64,000 bases of DNA from Camellia lanceoleosa (taxonomy: Eukaryota; Streptophyta; Magnoliopsida; Ericales; Theaceae). The position numbers and the translations under genes were made by a program. The notes under the pieces were generated by a model. The model made no database searches and had not been told where the DNA came from. It saw nothing but the letters and a program-made list of their open reading frames with translations. The stretch lies in NCBI GenBank assembly GCA_025200525.1, contig JANUSC010000368.1, forward strand, positions 1 to 64,000. The letters run 5' to 3'. Shown piece after piece: positions 13,398 through 28,450 of the stretch. How positions within the stretch are numbered: the first letter of the stretch is position 1; every line of letters begins with the position of its first letter.

Positions 13398-16300
13398 AGT
13401 TCGTTGATGAAAATAGAGAAGGATGTAGAAGGACGAAGAAAGTTACAGAGAAACATTATTCTTGAGTGCCAGAGAAGAGAATGTTTGAGGGAAAAAATAA
13501 ATAAAGAAATAAAACGAAATCAAAGGGAATTTAAATTCATTGTTTTCGACTTGAGAATTGAACCCCTAGATGATTTAGAAAACCTTAAATGAGGTGATTA
13601 GGTTCAACTAATATCGTTAAGCTACAATTAATCAGAAAATTCTCTTTCTTGGAGACTAAGCAAACTTAGTTTGAGTTAAACTTGGCCGCTTAAGCTAATG
13701 AAACAATTAGTGGCCTAATCTAGTTAGTTCCTGTAACAAAATAGAGAAGGACGGAGAAAGTTGCAGAGAAACATTATTCTTGAGAGCTAGAAGAGAATGT
13801 TAGAGAAAAGATGAAGAAATCGAAGAAAATCAAAGGAATACAAATTCATCGCTTTGGAATTGAGAATTGAACACTTAGATGATTTAGAATTACCTTAAAT
13901 GAGGTCCTTGTTAAACAAATTTCGTTAAGTTACAATTACTCGTAAAATTCTCTTTCTTGGAGACAAAAATGCTTAGCCTATGTTAAACTTGGCCACTTAA
14001 GCTAATGAAACAATTAGTGGCCTAAGCTAATTAGTTGCTACAAAAAAATGGAGAGGGACGGTGAAGCACGGAGAAAGTTAGAGAGAAACATTGAGCTTGT
14101 TTGGATTGCTTTTGGAAGGGAAAGTTGGAGAACGGAAAGAGAAATCGAAGAATGTACAAGGAATTCAAATTCAACCCTTTGGAATTGAACACTTACGTCA
14201 CTTGGAAAAGCATAAATGTGGTGCTTATGTTAAGCTAATACCGCTGTTCTATATTTTACTTAGAAAATTCGCTTTTTTGGAGGGTAAGCAAGGTCAGTTT
14301 GAGTTAAACTTGGCCACTTAACCTAATGAAACTATTAGTGGTATATAAGCAAATTAGTTCATTGAACAAAATAGAGAAGGATGTAGAAGGACGGGAACGT
14401 TATGAGAAACATTATTCTTGAGTGGTAGAAGAGAAAGCTTGAGGGAAAAAAGGAAAATAGAAATAGGATGAAAATCGAAGGAATTCAAATTCATCGCTTT
14501 GGACTTGAGAATTCAACACTTAGATGATTTTAGAAAACCTTAAATGAGGTGATTAAGTTCAACTAATGTCGTTAAGCCACAATTAATCGTAAAAATTCTT
14601 TCTTGGAAGCTAAGTAAGCTTAGTTTGAGTTAAACTTGCCCACTTGCTTAATGAAACAATTAGTGGCCTAATCCAATTAGTTCCTAGAACAAAATAGAGA
14701 AGGATGGAGAAAGTTATGGAGAAACACTATTCGTGAGGGCTAATGGAGAAAGTTAGAAAAAGATAATGAAATTGGAAGAGAATCAAGGGCATACAAATTC
14801 ATCATTTTGGACTTGAGAATTGAATACTTGGATGATTTAGAAAACCTTAAGTGAGGTGCTTAAATTAAACTAATATCGCTAGTTACAATTACTCATAAAA
14901 TTCTTCTTCTTGAGGCAAAACAGTCGAGCCTGGTTAAACTTGGCCACTTAAGCTAATGAAACAATTAGTGGCCTAAGTCAAACGGAATTCAAATTCACCC
15001 TTTTGGACTTGAGAATTGAACACTTGGGTGTCATAAAATACCTTAAACGAGGTGCTTAAGTTAAACTCATATCGTCAATCTACAATAACTCGTAAAAATT
15101 CTTTCTTGAAAGCTACAAAGATAGTTTGAGTTAAACATGGCCACTTAGGCTAATGAAACAATTAGTTGCCTAAGCTAATTATTCCTAGGAAAAAGATAGA
15201 GAAGGATGGAGAAAGTTAGGGAGAAACATTTTTCTTGAGAGCCGAAGAGAAAGTTAGAGAACGTATGATAAATAGGAGAGAATCAAAGGAATTCAAATTC
15301 AACTTTTGGACTTGAGAATTGAGCACTTTTGTCATTTGGAAAAGCTTAAACGAGGTTCTTTTGTTAAACGATATCGTTAAGCCACATTTACTCGTAAAAT
15401 TCTCTTTGTTGGAGGCTAAGTAAAAGGTCGGGCTTGAGTTAAACTCGCCACTTCAGCCTAATTAGTTCCCGAACAAAATTGAGAAGGACGGAGGAAGTTG
15501 CAGATAAACATTATTCTTGAGAACAAGAAATGTAAAGTTAGCGAAAAGAAAAAGAAATAGGAAGAAAATCAAAATAAATTCAAATACATCGTTTTGGACT
15601 TGAGAATTCAACACTCAGATGAGTTAGAAAACCTTACATGAGGTGATTAAGTTAAACTAAAATATTAAGCTACAATTAGTCCGATAATTCGCTTTCTAGG
15701 AGGCTAAGTTAGGTTAGTGTTAGTTAAACTTGGCCACTTAAGCTAATGAAACAATTAGTGGTCCGAGCTAATTAGTAGTTCCTACAGCAAAATGGAGAAG
15801 GAAGGTGAAGCACGATAAAGTTAGAGAGTAACATTCGCTTGTTTGGTTTGCTTTTGGAAGAGAAAGTTAGAGAACTAAGGAGAAATCTAAGAATGTAAAA
15901 GGAATTAAAATTCAACCATTTGGACTTTAGAATTGAGCACTTATGTCATTTAGAAAAGATTAAATGAGGTGCTTGTATTAAACTAATACCGTTAACCCAC
16001 ATTTACTTAGAAAGTTCGCTTCTTGGAGGCTAAGCAAGGTCGCTTTGAGTTAAACTTGGCCACTTAAGCTAATGAAACAATTATCGCCTCAAATTAATTT
16101 GTTCAGAGAAGAAATAGAGAAGGACGGAGAAAGTTGATAGAAACATTATTTTTCAAAGGTAGAAAAGAAAGTTAGAGGAGAGAAAGAAAAATAAGAAAAA
16201 AATCAAAGGAATTCATATTCATCCTTTTGGTCTCGAGAATTGAACACTTAAAGTGACTAAGAAAACCTTAAACGAGGTGCTTAAGTTAACCTAATATCGC

Positions 16301-16402
16301 TACAACAATTGCTCGTAAAATTCTCTTCTTGGTGGCTAAGCAAGGTTGGTTTGAGTTAAACTTGGCTACTTAAGCTAATCTAAACAATTAGTAGCCTAAT
16401 CT
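13398..16402. repeat. Satellite A HOR copy 3 (reference copy)
   Basis: 3005 bp. Monomer marks (start of the AATTAGTTC-like segment) fall at about 13388, 13715, 14018, 14340, 14665, 14970 (short type 6), 15168, 15460, 15765 and 16085. This gives monomer lengths of about 290-327 bp and about 200 bp for type 6. It is a good reference for the ten variants. Confidence 0.88.
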
Positions 16403-19398
16403 AATTAGTTCGTTGATGAAAATAGAAAAGGATGTAGAAGGACGAAGAAAGTTACAGAGAAACATTATTCTTGGAGTGCCGAGAAGAGAATGTTTGAGGG
16501 AAAAATAAATAAAGAAATAAAACGAAATCAAAGGAATTTAAATTCATTGTTTTCGACTTGAGAATTGAACCCCTAGATGATTTAGAAAACCTTAAATGAG
16601 GTGATTAGGTTCAACTAATATCGTTAAGTTACAATTAATCGTAAAAATTCTTTTCTTGGAGACTAAGCAAGCTTATTTTGAGTTAAACTTGGACACTTAA
16701 GCTAATGAAACAATTAGTGGCCTAATCTAGTTAGTTCCGAACAAAATAGAGAAGGACGGAGAAAGTTGCAGAGAAACATTATTCTTGAGAGCTAGAAGAG
16801 AATGTTAGAGAAAAGATGAAGAAATCGAAGAAAATCAAAGGAATACAAATTCATCGCTTTGGAATTGAGAATTGAACACTTAGATGATTTAGAATTACCT
16901 TAAATGAGGTCCTTAAGTTAAACAAATTTCGTTAAGTTACAATTACTCGTAAAAATTCTTCTTGGAGACAAAAATGCTTAGCCTATGTTAAACTTGGCCA
17001 CTTAAGCTAATGTAACAATTAGTGGCTTAAGCTAATTAGTTGCTACAACAAAATGGAGAAGGAAGGTGAAGCACCGGAGAAAGTTAGAAAGAAACATTGG
17101 GCTTGTTTGGATTGCTTTTGGAAGAGAACGTTAGAGAACGGAAAGAGAAATCGAAGAATGTACAAGGAATTCAAATTGAACACTTACGCCACTTGAAAAG
17201 CATAAATGTGGTGCTTATGTTAAGCTAATACCGCTGTTCTATATTTTACTTAGAAAATTCGCTTTTTGGAGGGTAAGCAAGGTCCTTTGAGTTAAACTTG
17301 GCCACTTAAGCTAATGAAACAATTAGTGGCATATAAGCAAATTAGTTCATTGAACAAAATAGAGAAGGATGTAGAAGGACGGGAACGTTACTTGAGAAAC
17401 ATTATTCTTGGTGGTAGAAGAGAAAGCTTGAGGAAAAAAAAGGAAAAAGAAATAGGATGAAAATCGAAGGAATTCAAATTCATCGCTTTTGGACTTGAGA
17501 ATTCAACACTTAGATGATTTTAGAAAACCTTAAATGAGGTGATTAAGTTCAACTAATGTCGTTAAGCCACAATTAATCGTAAAATTCTTTCTTGGAAGCT
17601 AAGTAAGCTTAGTTTGAGTTAAACTTGCCCACTTGCTTAATGAAACAATTAGTGCCGTAATCCAATTAGTTCCTACAACAAAATAGAGAAGGATGGAGAA
17701 AGTTATGGAGAAACACTATTCGTGAGGACTAATGGAGAAAGTTAGAACAAAGATAATGGAATTGGAAGAGACTCGGAGAACATACAAATTCATCAATATG
17801 GACTTGAGAAGTGAAGAGTTGGATGATTTAGAAAACCTTAAGTGAGGTGCATATGTAAAACTAATATCGTAGTGTTACAGTTACTCATAAAATTCTCTTT
17901 CTTGGAGGCAAAACAGGCTGAGCCTGTGTTAAACTTGGCCACTTAAGCTAATGAAACAATTAGTGGCCTAAGTCGAACGGAATTCAAATTCACCCTTTTG
18001 GACTTGAGAATTGAACACTTGGGTGTCATAAAATACCTTAAACGAGGTGCTTAAGTTAAACTCATATCGTCAATCTACAATAACTCAGAAAAATTCTTTC
18101 TTGAAAGCTACAAAGATAGTTTGAGTTAAACATGGCCACTTAGGCTAATGAAACATGCTTAGTTGCCTAAGCTAATTATTCCTAGAAAAAGATAGAGAAG
18201 GATGGAGAAAGTTAGGAGAAACATTTTTCTGAGAGCCGAAGTGAAAGTTAGAGAACGTATGATAAATAGGAGAGAATCAAAGGAATTCAAATTCAACTTT
18301 TGGACTTGAGAATAGAGCACTTTTGTCATTAGGAAAAGCTTAAACGAGGTTCTTTGTTAAACGACATCGTTAAGCTACATTTACTCAGAAAATTCTCTTT
18401 GTTGGGGGCTAAGTAAAAGGTCAGTTTGAGTTAAACTCTGCCACTTCAGCTAATTAGTTCCCAGAACAAAATTGAGAAGGACGGAGGAAGTTGCAGATAA
18501 ACATTATTCTTGAGAACAAGAACAGAAAGTTAGCGAAAAGAAAAAGAAATAGGAAGAAAATCAAAAGAAATTCAAATACATCGTTTTGGACTTGAGAATT
18601 CAACACTCAGATGAGTTAGAAAACCTTACATGAGGTGATTAAGTTAAACTAAAATATTAAGCTACAATCAGTCCGATAATTCTCTTTCTTGGAGGCTAAG
18701 TTAGGTTAGTGTTAGTTAAACTTGGCCACTTAAGCTAACGAAACAATTAGTGGTCCGAGCTAATTAGTAGTTCCTACAGCAAAATGGAGAAGGAAGGTGA
18801 AGCACGGATAAAGTTAGAGAGTAACATTCGGCTTGTTTGGTTTGCTTTTGGAAGAGAAAGTTAGAGAACCAAGGAGAAATCGAAGAATGTAAAAGGGAAT
18901 TAAAATTCAACCATTTGGACTTTGGAATTGAGCACTTATGTCATTTAGAAAAGATTAAATGAGGTGCTTGTATTAAACTGATACCGTTAACCTACATTTA
19001 CTTAGAAAGTTCGCTCTCTTGGAGGCTAAGCAAGGTCAGTTTGAGTTAAACTTGGCCACTTAAGCTAATGAAACAATTATCGCCTCAAATTTAATTTGTT
19101 CGTAGAAGAAATAGAGAAGGACGGAGAAAGTTGGATAGAAACATTATTTTTCAAAGGTAGAAAAGAAAGTTAGAGGAGAGAAAGAAAAATAAGAAAAAAA
19201 ATCAAAGGGAATTCATATTCATCCTTTTGGTCTCGAGAATTGAACACTTAAAGTGACTAAGAAAACCTTAAACGAGGTGCTTAAGTTAACCTAATATCGC
19301 TACAACAATTGCTCGTAAAATTCTCTTCTTGGTGGCTACAAGGTTGGTTTGAGTTAAACTTGGCTACTTAAGCTAATAAACAATTAGTAGCCTAATCT
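16403..19398. repeat. Satellite A HOR copy 4
   Basis: 2996 bp, standard order. Monomer 5 has an unusually divergent patch near 17720-17880, for example CAATATGGACTTGAGAAGTG. Confidence 0.85.
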
Positions 19399-22300
19399 AA
19401 TTAGTTCGTTGATGAAAATAGAGAAGGATGTAGAAGGACGAAGAAAGTTACAGAGAAACATTATTCTTGAGTGCCAGAGAAGAGAATGTTTGAGGGAAAA
19501 AATAAATAAAGAAATAAAACGAAATCAAAGGGAATTTAAATTCATTGTTTTCGACTTGAGAATTGAACCCCTAGATGATTTAGAAAACCTTAAATGAGGT
19601 GATTAGGTTCAACTAATATCGTTAAGCTACAATTAATCAGAAAATTCTCTTTCTTGGAGACTAAGCAAGCTTATTTTGAGTTAAACTTGGCCGCTTAAGC
19701 TAATGAAACAATTAGTGGCCTAATCTAGTTAGTTCCCAGAACAAAATAGAGAAGGACGGAGAAAGTTGCAGAGAAACATTATTCTTGAGAGCTAGAAGAG
19801 AATGTTAGAGAAAAGATGAAGAAATCGAAAGAAAATCAAAGGGAATACAAATTGCTGCTTTGGAATTGAGAATTGAACACTTAGATGATTTAGAATTACC
19901 TTAAATGAGGTCCTTAAGTTAAACAAATTTCGTGGTTACAATTACTCAGAAAATTCTCTTTCTTGGAGACAAAAAATGCTTAGCCTATGTTAAACTTGGC
20001 CACTTAAGCTAATGAAACAATTAGTGGCCTAAGCTAATTAGTTGCTACAACAAAATGGAGAAGGAAGGTGAAGCACGGAGAAAGTTAGAGAGAAACATTG
20101 GGCTTGTTTGGATTGCTTTTGGAAGAGAACGTTAGAGAACGGAAAGAGAAATCGGAAGAATGTACAAGGGAATTCAAATTGAACACTTACGTCACTTGGA
20201 AAAGCATAAATGTGGTGCTTATGTTAAGCTAATACCGCTGTTCTATATTTTACTTAGAAAATTCGCTTTTTTGGAGGGTAAGCAAGGTCAGTTTGAGTTA
20301 AACTTGGCCACTTAAGCTAATGAAACAATTAGTGGCATATAAGCAAATTAGTTCATTGAACAAAATAGAGAAGGATGTAGAAGGACGGGGAACGTTACGG
20401 AGAAACATTATTCTTGAGTGGTAGAAGAGAAAGCTTGAGGGAAAAAAGGAAAAAAGAAATAGGATGAAAATCGAAAGGAATTCAAATTCATCGCTTTTGG
20501 ACTTGAGAATTCAACACTTAGATGATTTTTAGAAAACCTTAAATGAGGTGATTAAGTTCAACTAATGTCGTTAAGCTACAATTAATCGTAAAATTCTTTT
20601 CTTGGAAGCTAAGTAAGCTTAGTTTGAGTTAAACTTGCCCACTTGCTTAATGAAACAATTAGTGGCCTAATCCAATTAGTTCCTAGAACAAAATAGAGAA
20701 GGATGGAGAAAGTTATGGAGAAACACTATTCGTGAGGGCTAATGGAGAAAGTTAGAAAAAGATAATGAAATTGGAAGAGAATCAAGGGCATTCAAATTCA
20801 TCATTTTGGACTTGAGAATTGAATACTTGGATGATTTAGAAAACCTTAAGTGAGGTGCTTAAGTTAAACTAATATCGCTGTGTTACAATTACTCATAAAA
20901 TTCTTTCTTGAGGCAAAACAGTCGAAGAGTGGTTAAACTTGGCCACTTAAGCTAATGAAACAATTAGTGGCCTAAGTCTAACTAATTCAAATTCACCCTT
21001 TTGGACTTGAGAATTGAACACTTGGGTGTCATAAAATACCTTAAACGAGGTGCTTAAGTTAAACTCATATCGTCAATCTACAATAACTCAGAAAAATTCT
21101 CTTTCTTGAAAGCTAAGCAAAGATAGTTTGAGTTAAACATGGCCACTTAGGCTAATGAAACAGTTAGTTGCCTAAGCTAATTATTCCTAGAAAAAGATAG
21201 AGAAGGATGGAGAAAGTTAGGGAGAAACATTTTTCTTGAGAGCTGGAAGTGAAAGTTAGAGAACAGAAGGATAAATAGGGAGAGAATCAAAGGGAATTCA
21301 AATTCAACTTTTTGGACTTGAGAATTGAGCACTTTTGTCATTTGGAAAAGCTTAAACGAGGTTCTTTTGTTAAACGCATATCGTTAAGCTACATTTACTC
21401 AGAAAATTCTCTTTGTTGGGGGCTAAGTGAAAGGTCAGTTTGAGTTAAACTCTGCCACTTCAGCTAATTAGTTCCCAGAACAAAATTGAGAAGGACGGAG
21501 GAAGTTGCAGATAAACATTATTCTTGAGAACAAGAATGTAAAGTTAGCGAAAAGAAAAAGAAATAGGAAGAAAATCAAAAGAAATTCAAATACATCGTTT
21601 TGGACTTGAGAATTCAACACTCAGATGAGTTAGAAAACCTTACATGAGGTGATTAAGTTAAACTAAAATATTAAGCTACAATCAGTCCGATAATTCTCTT
21701 TCTTGGAGGCTAAGTTAGGTTAGTGTTAGTTAAACTTGGCCACTTAAGCTAACGAAACAATTAGTGGTCCGAGCTAATTAGTAGTTCCTACCGCAAAATG
21801 GAGAAGGAAGGTGAAGCACGGATAAAGTTAGAGAGTAACATTCGGCTTGTTTGGTTTGCTTTTGGAAGAGAAAGTTAGAGAACGGAAGGAGAAATCGGAA
21901 GAATGTAAAAGGGAATTAAAATTCAACCATTTGGACTTTGGAATTGAGCACTTATGTCATTTAGAAAAGATTAAATGAGGTGCTTGTATTAAACTGATAC
22001 CGTTAACCTACATTTACTTAGAAAGTTCGCTCTCTTGGAGGCTAAGCAAGGTCAGTTTGAGTTAAACTTGGCCACTTAAGCTAATGAAACAATTACTGGC
22101 CTCAGCTAATTTGTTCGTAGAAGAAATAGAGAAGGACGGAGAAAGTTGGATAGAAACATTATTTTTCAAAGGTAGAAAAGAAAGTTAGAGGAGAGAAAGA
22201 AAACTAAGAAAAAAAATCAAAGGGAATTCATATTCATCCTTTTGGTCTCGAGAATTCAACACTTAAAGTGACTAAGAAAACCTTAAACAAGGTGCATAAG

Positions 22301-22419
22301 TTAACCTAATATCGTTAAGCAACAATTGCTCAGAAAATTCTCTTTCTTGGTGGCTAAGCTAGGTTTGATTGAGTTAAACTTGGCCACTTAAGCTAACGAA
22401 ACAATTAGTAGCCTAATCT
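19399..22419. repeat. Satellite A HOR copy 5
   Basis: 3021 bp, standard order. It has fewer apparent small deletions than its neighbours, for example GGGGAACGTTACGG is complete where other copies read GGGAACGTTACG. Confidence 0.86.
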
Positions 22420-25400
22420 AATTAGTTCGTTGATGAAAATAGAGAAGGATGTAGAAGGACGAAGAAAGTTACAGAGAAACATTATTCTTGAGTGCCAGAG
22501 AAGAGAATGTTTGAGGGAAAAAATAAATAAAGAAATAAAACGAAATCAAAGGGAATTTAAATTCATTGTTTTCGACTTGAGAATTGAACCCGTAGATGAT
22601 TTAGAAAACCTTAAATGAGGTGATTAGGTTCAACTAATATCGTTAAGCTACAATTAATCAGAAAATTCTCTTTCTTGGAGACTAAGCAAGCTTATTTTGA
22701 GTTAAACTTGGCCGCTTAAGCTAATGAAACAATTAGTGGCCTAATCTAGTTAGTTCCCAGAACAAAATAGAGAAGGACGGAGAAAGTTGCAGAGAAACAT
22801 TATTCTTGAGAGCTAGAAGAGAATGTTAGAGAAAAGATGAAGAAATCGAAGAAAATCAAAGGAATACAAATTCATGCTTTGGAATTGAGAATTGAACACT
22901 TAGATGATTTAGAATTACCTTAAATGAGGTCCTTAAGTTAAACAAATTTCGTTAAGTTACAATTACTCGTAAAATTCTCTTCTTGGAGACAAAAAATGCT
23001 TAGCCTATGTTAAACTTGGCCACTTAAGCTAATGAAACAATTAGTGGCCTAAGCTAATTAGTTGCTACAACAAAATGGAGAAGGAAGGTGAAGCACCTGA
23101 GAAAGTTAGAGAGAAACATTGGGCTTGTTTGGATTGCTTTTGGAAGAGAACGTTAGAGAACTAAAGAGAAATCGAAGAATGTACAAGGAATTCAAATTGA
23201 ACACTTACGCCACTTGGAAAAGCATAAATGTGGTGCTTATGTTAAGCTAATACCGTTCTATATTTTACTTAGAAAATTAGCTTTTTTGGAGGGTAAGCAA
23301 GGTCAGTTTGAGTTAAACTTGGCCACTTAAGCTAATGAAACAATTAGTGGCATATAAGCAAATTAGTTCATTGAACAAAATAGAGAAGGATGTAGAAGGA
23401 CGGGGATCTTTCAGGAGAATCATTATTCTTGAGTGGTAGAAAACAAAGCTTGAGGGAAAAAAGAAAAAAAGAAAATGGATGAAACTCGAAATGAATTCAA
23501 ATTCATCTTTTTGGACTTGAGAATTCCTCACTTAGATGATTTTAGAAAACCTTAAATGAGGTGATTAAGTTCAACTAATGTCGTTAAGCTACAATTAATC
23601 GTAAAATTTCTTCTTGGAAGCTAAGTAAGCTTAGTTTGAGTTAAACTTGCCCACTTGCTTAATGAAACAATTAGTGGCCTAATCCAATTAGTTACTAAAA
23701 CAAAATAAAGAAGAATGGAGAAAGTTATGGAGAAACACTATTCGTGAGGGCTAATGGAGAAAGTTAGAAAAAGATAATGAAATTGGAAGAGAATCAAGGG
23801 CATACAAATTCATCATTTTGGACTTGAGAATTGAATACTTGGATGATTTAGAAAACCTTAAGTGAGGTGCTTAAATTAAACTAATATCGCTGTGTTACAA
23901 TTACTCATAAAATTTCTTTCTTGAGGCAAAACAGTCGAGTTTGTGTTAAACTTGGCCACTTAAGCTAATGAAACAATTAGTGGCCTAAGTCGAACGGAAT
24001 TCAAATTCACCCTTTTGGACTTGAGAATTGAACACTTGGGTGTCATAAAATACCTTAAACGAGGTGCTTAAGTTAAACTCATATCGTCAATCTACAATAA
24101 CTCAGAAAAATTTCTTTCTGAAAGCTAAGCAAAGATAGTTTGAGTTAAACATGGCCACTTAGGCTAATGAAACAGTTAGTTGCCTAAGCTAATTATTCCT
24201 AGAAAAAGATAGAGAAGGATGGAGAAAGTTAGGGAGAAACATTTTTCTTGAGAGCTGGAAGTGAAAGTTAGAGAACAGAAGGATAAATAGGGAGAGAATC
24301 AAAGGGAATTCAAATTCAACTTTTTGGACTTGAGAATTGAGCACTTTTGTCATTTGGAAAAGCTTAAACGAGGTTCTTTTGTTAAACGCATATCGTTAAG
24401 CTACATTTACTCAGAAAATTCTCTTTGTTGGGGGCTAAGTGAAAGGTCAGTTTGAGTTAAACTCTGCCACTTCAGCTAATTAGTTCCCAGAACAAAATTG
24501 AGAAGGACGGAGGAAGTTGCAGATAAACATTATTCTTGAGAACAAGAAATGTAAAGTTAGCTAAAAGAAAAAGAAATAGGAAGAAAATCAAAAGAAATTC
24601 AAATACATCGCTTTTGGACTTGAGAATTCAACACTCGATGAGTTAGAAAACCTTACATGAGGTGATTAAGTTAAACTAAAATATTAAGCTACAATCAGTC
24701 CGATAATCCTCTTTCTTGGAGGCTAAGTTAGGTTAGTGTTAGTTAAACTTGGCCACTTAAGCTAACGAAACAATTAGTGGTCCGAGCTAATTAGTAGTTC
24801 CTACCGCAAAATGGAGAAGGAAGGTGAAGCACCTGATAAAGTTAGAGAGTAACATTCGCTTGTTTGGTTTGCTTTTGGAAGAGAAAGTTAGAGAACTAAG
24901 GAGAAATCGAAGAATGTAAAAGGAATTACAATTCAACCATTTGGACTTTGGAATTCAGCACTTATGTGATTTAGAATAGATTAAATGAGGTGCTTGTATT
25001 ACACTGATACCGTTAACCTACATTTACTTAGAAAGTTCGCTGTCATAGAGGCTAAGCAAGGTCAGTTTGAGTTAAACTTGTCCACTTAAGCTAATGAAAG
25101 AATTACCGGCCTCAACTAATTTGTTCAGAGAAGAAATAGAGAAGGACGGAGAAAGTTGATAGAAACATTATTTTTCAAAGGTAGAAAAGAAAGTTAGAGG
25201 AGAGAAAGAAAATTAAGAAAAAAAATCAAAGGAATTCATATTCTTCCCTATGGTCTCGTGAATTGAACACTCAAGATGACTAAGAAAACCTTAAACGAGG
25301 TGCTTAAGTTAACCTAATATCGCTACAAACAATTGCTCAGAAAATTCTCTTTCTTGGTGGCTAAGCAAGGTTGGTTTGAGTTAAACTTGGCCACTTAAGC

Positions 25401-25426
25401 TAACGAAACAATTAGTAGCCTAATCT
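22420..25426. repeat. Satellite A HOR copy 6
   Basis: 3007 bp, standard order. Monomer 4 carries a divergent patch near 23400-23530 (GGGGATCTTTCAGGAGAATC), and monomers 9-10 a further cluster of substitutions near 24930-25260. Confidence 0.85.
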
Positions 25427-28400
25427 AATTAGTTCGTTGATGAAAATAGAGAAGGATGTAGAAGGACGAAGAAAGTTACAGAGAAACATTATTCTTGAGT
25501 GCCAGAGAAGAGAATGTTTGAGGGAAAAAATAAATAAAGAAATAAAACGAAATCAAAGGGAATTTAAATTCATTGTTTTCGACTTGAGAATTGAACCCCT
25601 AGATGATTTAGAAAACCTTAAATGAGGTGATTAGGTTCAACTAATATCGTTAAGCTACAATTAATCAGAAAATTCTCTTTCTTGGAGACTAAGCGAGCTT
25701 ATTTTGAGTTAAACTTGGCCGCTTAAGCTAATGAAACAATTAGTGGCCTAATCTAGTTAGTTCCCAGAACAAAATAGAGAAGGACGGAGAAAGTTGCAGA
25801 GAAACATTATTCTTGAGAGCTAGAAGAGAATGTTAGAGAAAAGATGAAGAAATCGAAGAAAATCAAAGGAATACAAATTGCTCGCTTTGGAATTGAGAAT
25901 TGAACACTTAGATGATTTAGAATTACCTTAAATGAGGTCCTTGAGTTAAACAAATTTCGTTAAGTTACAATTACTCGTAAAATTCTTTCTTGGTGACATT
26001 AAATGCTTAGCCTATGTTAAACTTGGCCACTTAAGCTAATGAAACAATTAGTGGCCTAAGCTAATTAGTTGCTACAACAAAATGGAGAAGGAAGGTGAAG
26101 CACGGAGAAAGTTAGAGAGAAACATTGGGCTTGTTTGGATTGCTTTTGGAAGAGAACGTTAGAGAACGGAAAGAGAAATCGGAAGAATGTACAAGGGAAT
26201 TCAAATTGAACACTTACGTCACTTGGAAAAGCATAAATGTGGTGCTTATGTTAAGCTAATACCGCTGTTCTATATTTTACTTAGAAAATTCGCTTTTTTG
26301 GAGGGTAAGCAAGGTCAGTTTGAGTTAAACTTGGCCACTTAAGCTAATGAAACAATTAGTGGCATATAAGCAAATTAGTTCATTGAACAAAATAGAGAAG
26401 GATGTAGAAGGACGGGGAACGTTACGGAGAAACATTATTCTTGAGTGGTAGAAGAGAAAGCTTGAGGGAAAAAAGGAAAAAAGAAATAGGATGAAAATCG
26501 AAAGGAATTCAAATTCATCCTTTTGTACTTCTTGAGAATTGAACGCTAAGGTGATTTAGAAAACCTTAAATGAGGTGATTAAGTTCAACTAATGTCGTTA
26601 AGCCACAATTAATCGTAAAAATTCTTTCTTGGAAGCTAAGTAAGCTTAGTTTGAGTTAAACTTGCCCACTTGCTTAATGAAACAATTAGTGGCCTAATCC
26701 AATTAGTTCCTAGAACAAAATAGAGAAGGATGGAGAAAGTTATGGAGAAACACTATTCGTGAGGGCTAATGGGGAAAGTTAGAAAAAGATAATGAAATTG
26801 GAAGAGAATCAAGGGCATACAAATTCATCATTTTGGACTTGAGAATTGAATACTTGGATGATTTAGAAAACCTTAAGTGAGGTGCTTAAATTAAACTAAT
26901 ATCGTTGTGTTACAATTACTCATAAAATTCTTTCTTGAGGCAAACAGTCGAGCTCAGGTTAAACTTGGCCACTTAAGCTAATAAAACAATTAGTGGCCTA
27001 AGTCAAACGGAATTGAAATTCACCCTTTTGGACTTGAGAATTGAACACTTGGGTGTCATAAAATACCTTAAACGAGGTGCTTAAGTTAAACTCATATCGT
27101 CAATCTACAATAACTCAGAAAAATTCTCTTTCTTGAAAGCTAAGCAAAGATAGTTTGAGTTAAACATGGCCACTTAGGCTAATGAAACAATTAGTTGCCT
27201 AAGCTAATTATTCCTAGAAAAAGATAGAGAAGGATGGAGAAAGTTAGGGAGAAACATTTTTCTTGGGAGCCGAAGAGAAAGTTAGAGAACGTATGATAAA
27301 TAGGAGAGAATCAAAGGAATTCAAATTCAACTTTTGGACTTGAGAATTGAGCACTTTTGTCATTTGGAAAAGCTTAAACGAGGTTCTTTTGTTAAACGAT
27401 ATCGTTAAGCCACATTTACTCGTAAAATTCTTTGTTGGGGGCTAAGTAAAAGGTCGCTTGAGTTAAACTCGCCACTTCAAATAATGAATCAATTAGGTCG
27501 ATAGCTAATTAGTTCCCGAACAAAATTGAGAAGGACGGAGGAAGTTGCAGATAAACATTATTCTTGAGAGCAAGAACATGTAAAGTTAGCTAAAAGAAAA
27601 GAAATAGGAAGAAAATCAAAAGAAATTCAAATACATCGCTTTTGGACTTGAGAATTCAACACTCGATGATTTAGAAAACCTTAAATGAGGTGATTAAGTT
27701 AAACTAAAATATTAAGCTACAATTAGTCCGACAATTTCTTCTTGGAGGCTAAGTTAGGTTAGTGTTAGTTAAACTTGGCCACTTAAGCTAATGAAACAAT
27801 TAGTGGTCCGAGCTAATTAGTAGTTCCTACCGCAAAATGGAGAAGGAAGGTGAAGCACTGATAAAGTTAGAGAGTAACATTCGCTTGTTTGGTTTGCTTT
27901 TTGGAAGAGAAAGTTAGAGAACGGAAGGAGAAATCGGAAGAATGTAAAAGGGAATTCAAATTCAACCATTTGGACTTTAGAATTGAGCACTTATGTCATT
28001 TAGAAAAGATTAAATGAGGTGCTTGTATTAAACTAATACTGTTAACCTACATTTACTTAGAAAGTTCGCTTTCTTGGAGGCTAAGCAAGGTCAGTTTGAG
28101 TTAAACTTGGCCACTTAAGTTAATGAATCAATTACTCCCCTCAGCTAATTAGTTCGTAGAAGAAATAGAGAAGGACGGAGAAAGTTGGATAGAAACATTA
28201 TTTTTCAAAGGTAGAAAAGAAAGTTAGAGAAAAGAAAGAAAAGTAGGAAAAAAATCAAAGGAATTCATATTCATCCTTTTGGTCTCGAGAATTGAACACT
28301 TAAAGTGACTAAGAAAACCTTAAACGAGGTGCTTAAGTTAACCTAATATCAAGCAACAATTGCTCGTAAAATTCTCTTCTTGGTGGCTACAAGGTTGGTT

Positions 28401-28450
28401 TGAGTTAAACTTGGCCACTTAAGCTAATCTAAACAATTAGTAGCCTAATC
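25427..28450. repeat. Satellite A HOR copy 7
   Basis: 3024 bp, standard order. At 26515-26560 monomer 4 carries the variant CCTTTTGTACTTCTTGAG, with an added 3 bp, in place of the usual CGCTTTTGGACTTGAG. Confidence 0.85.
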
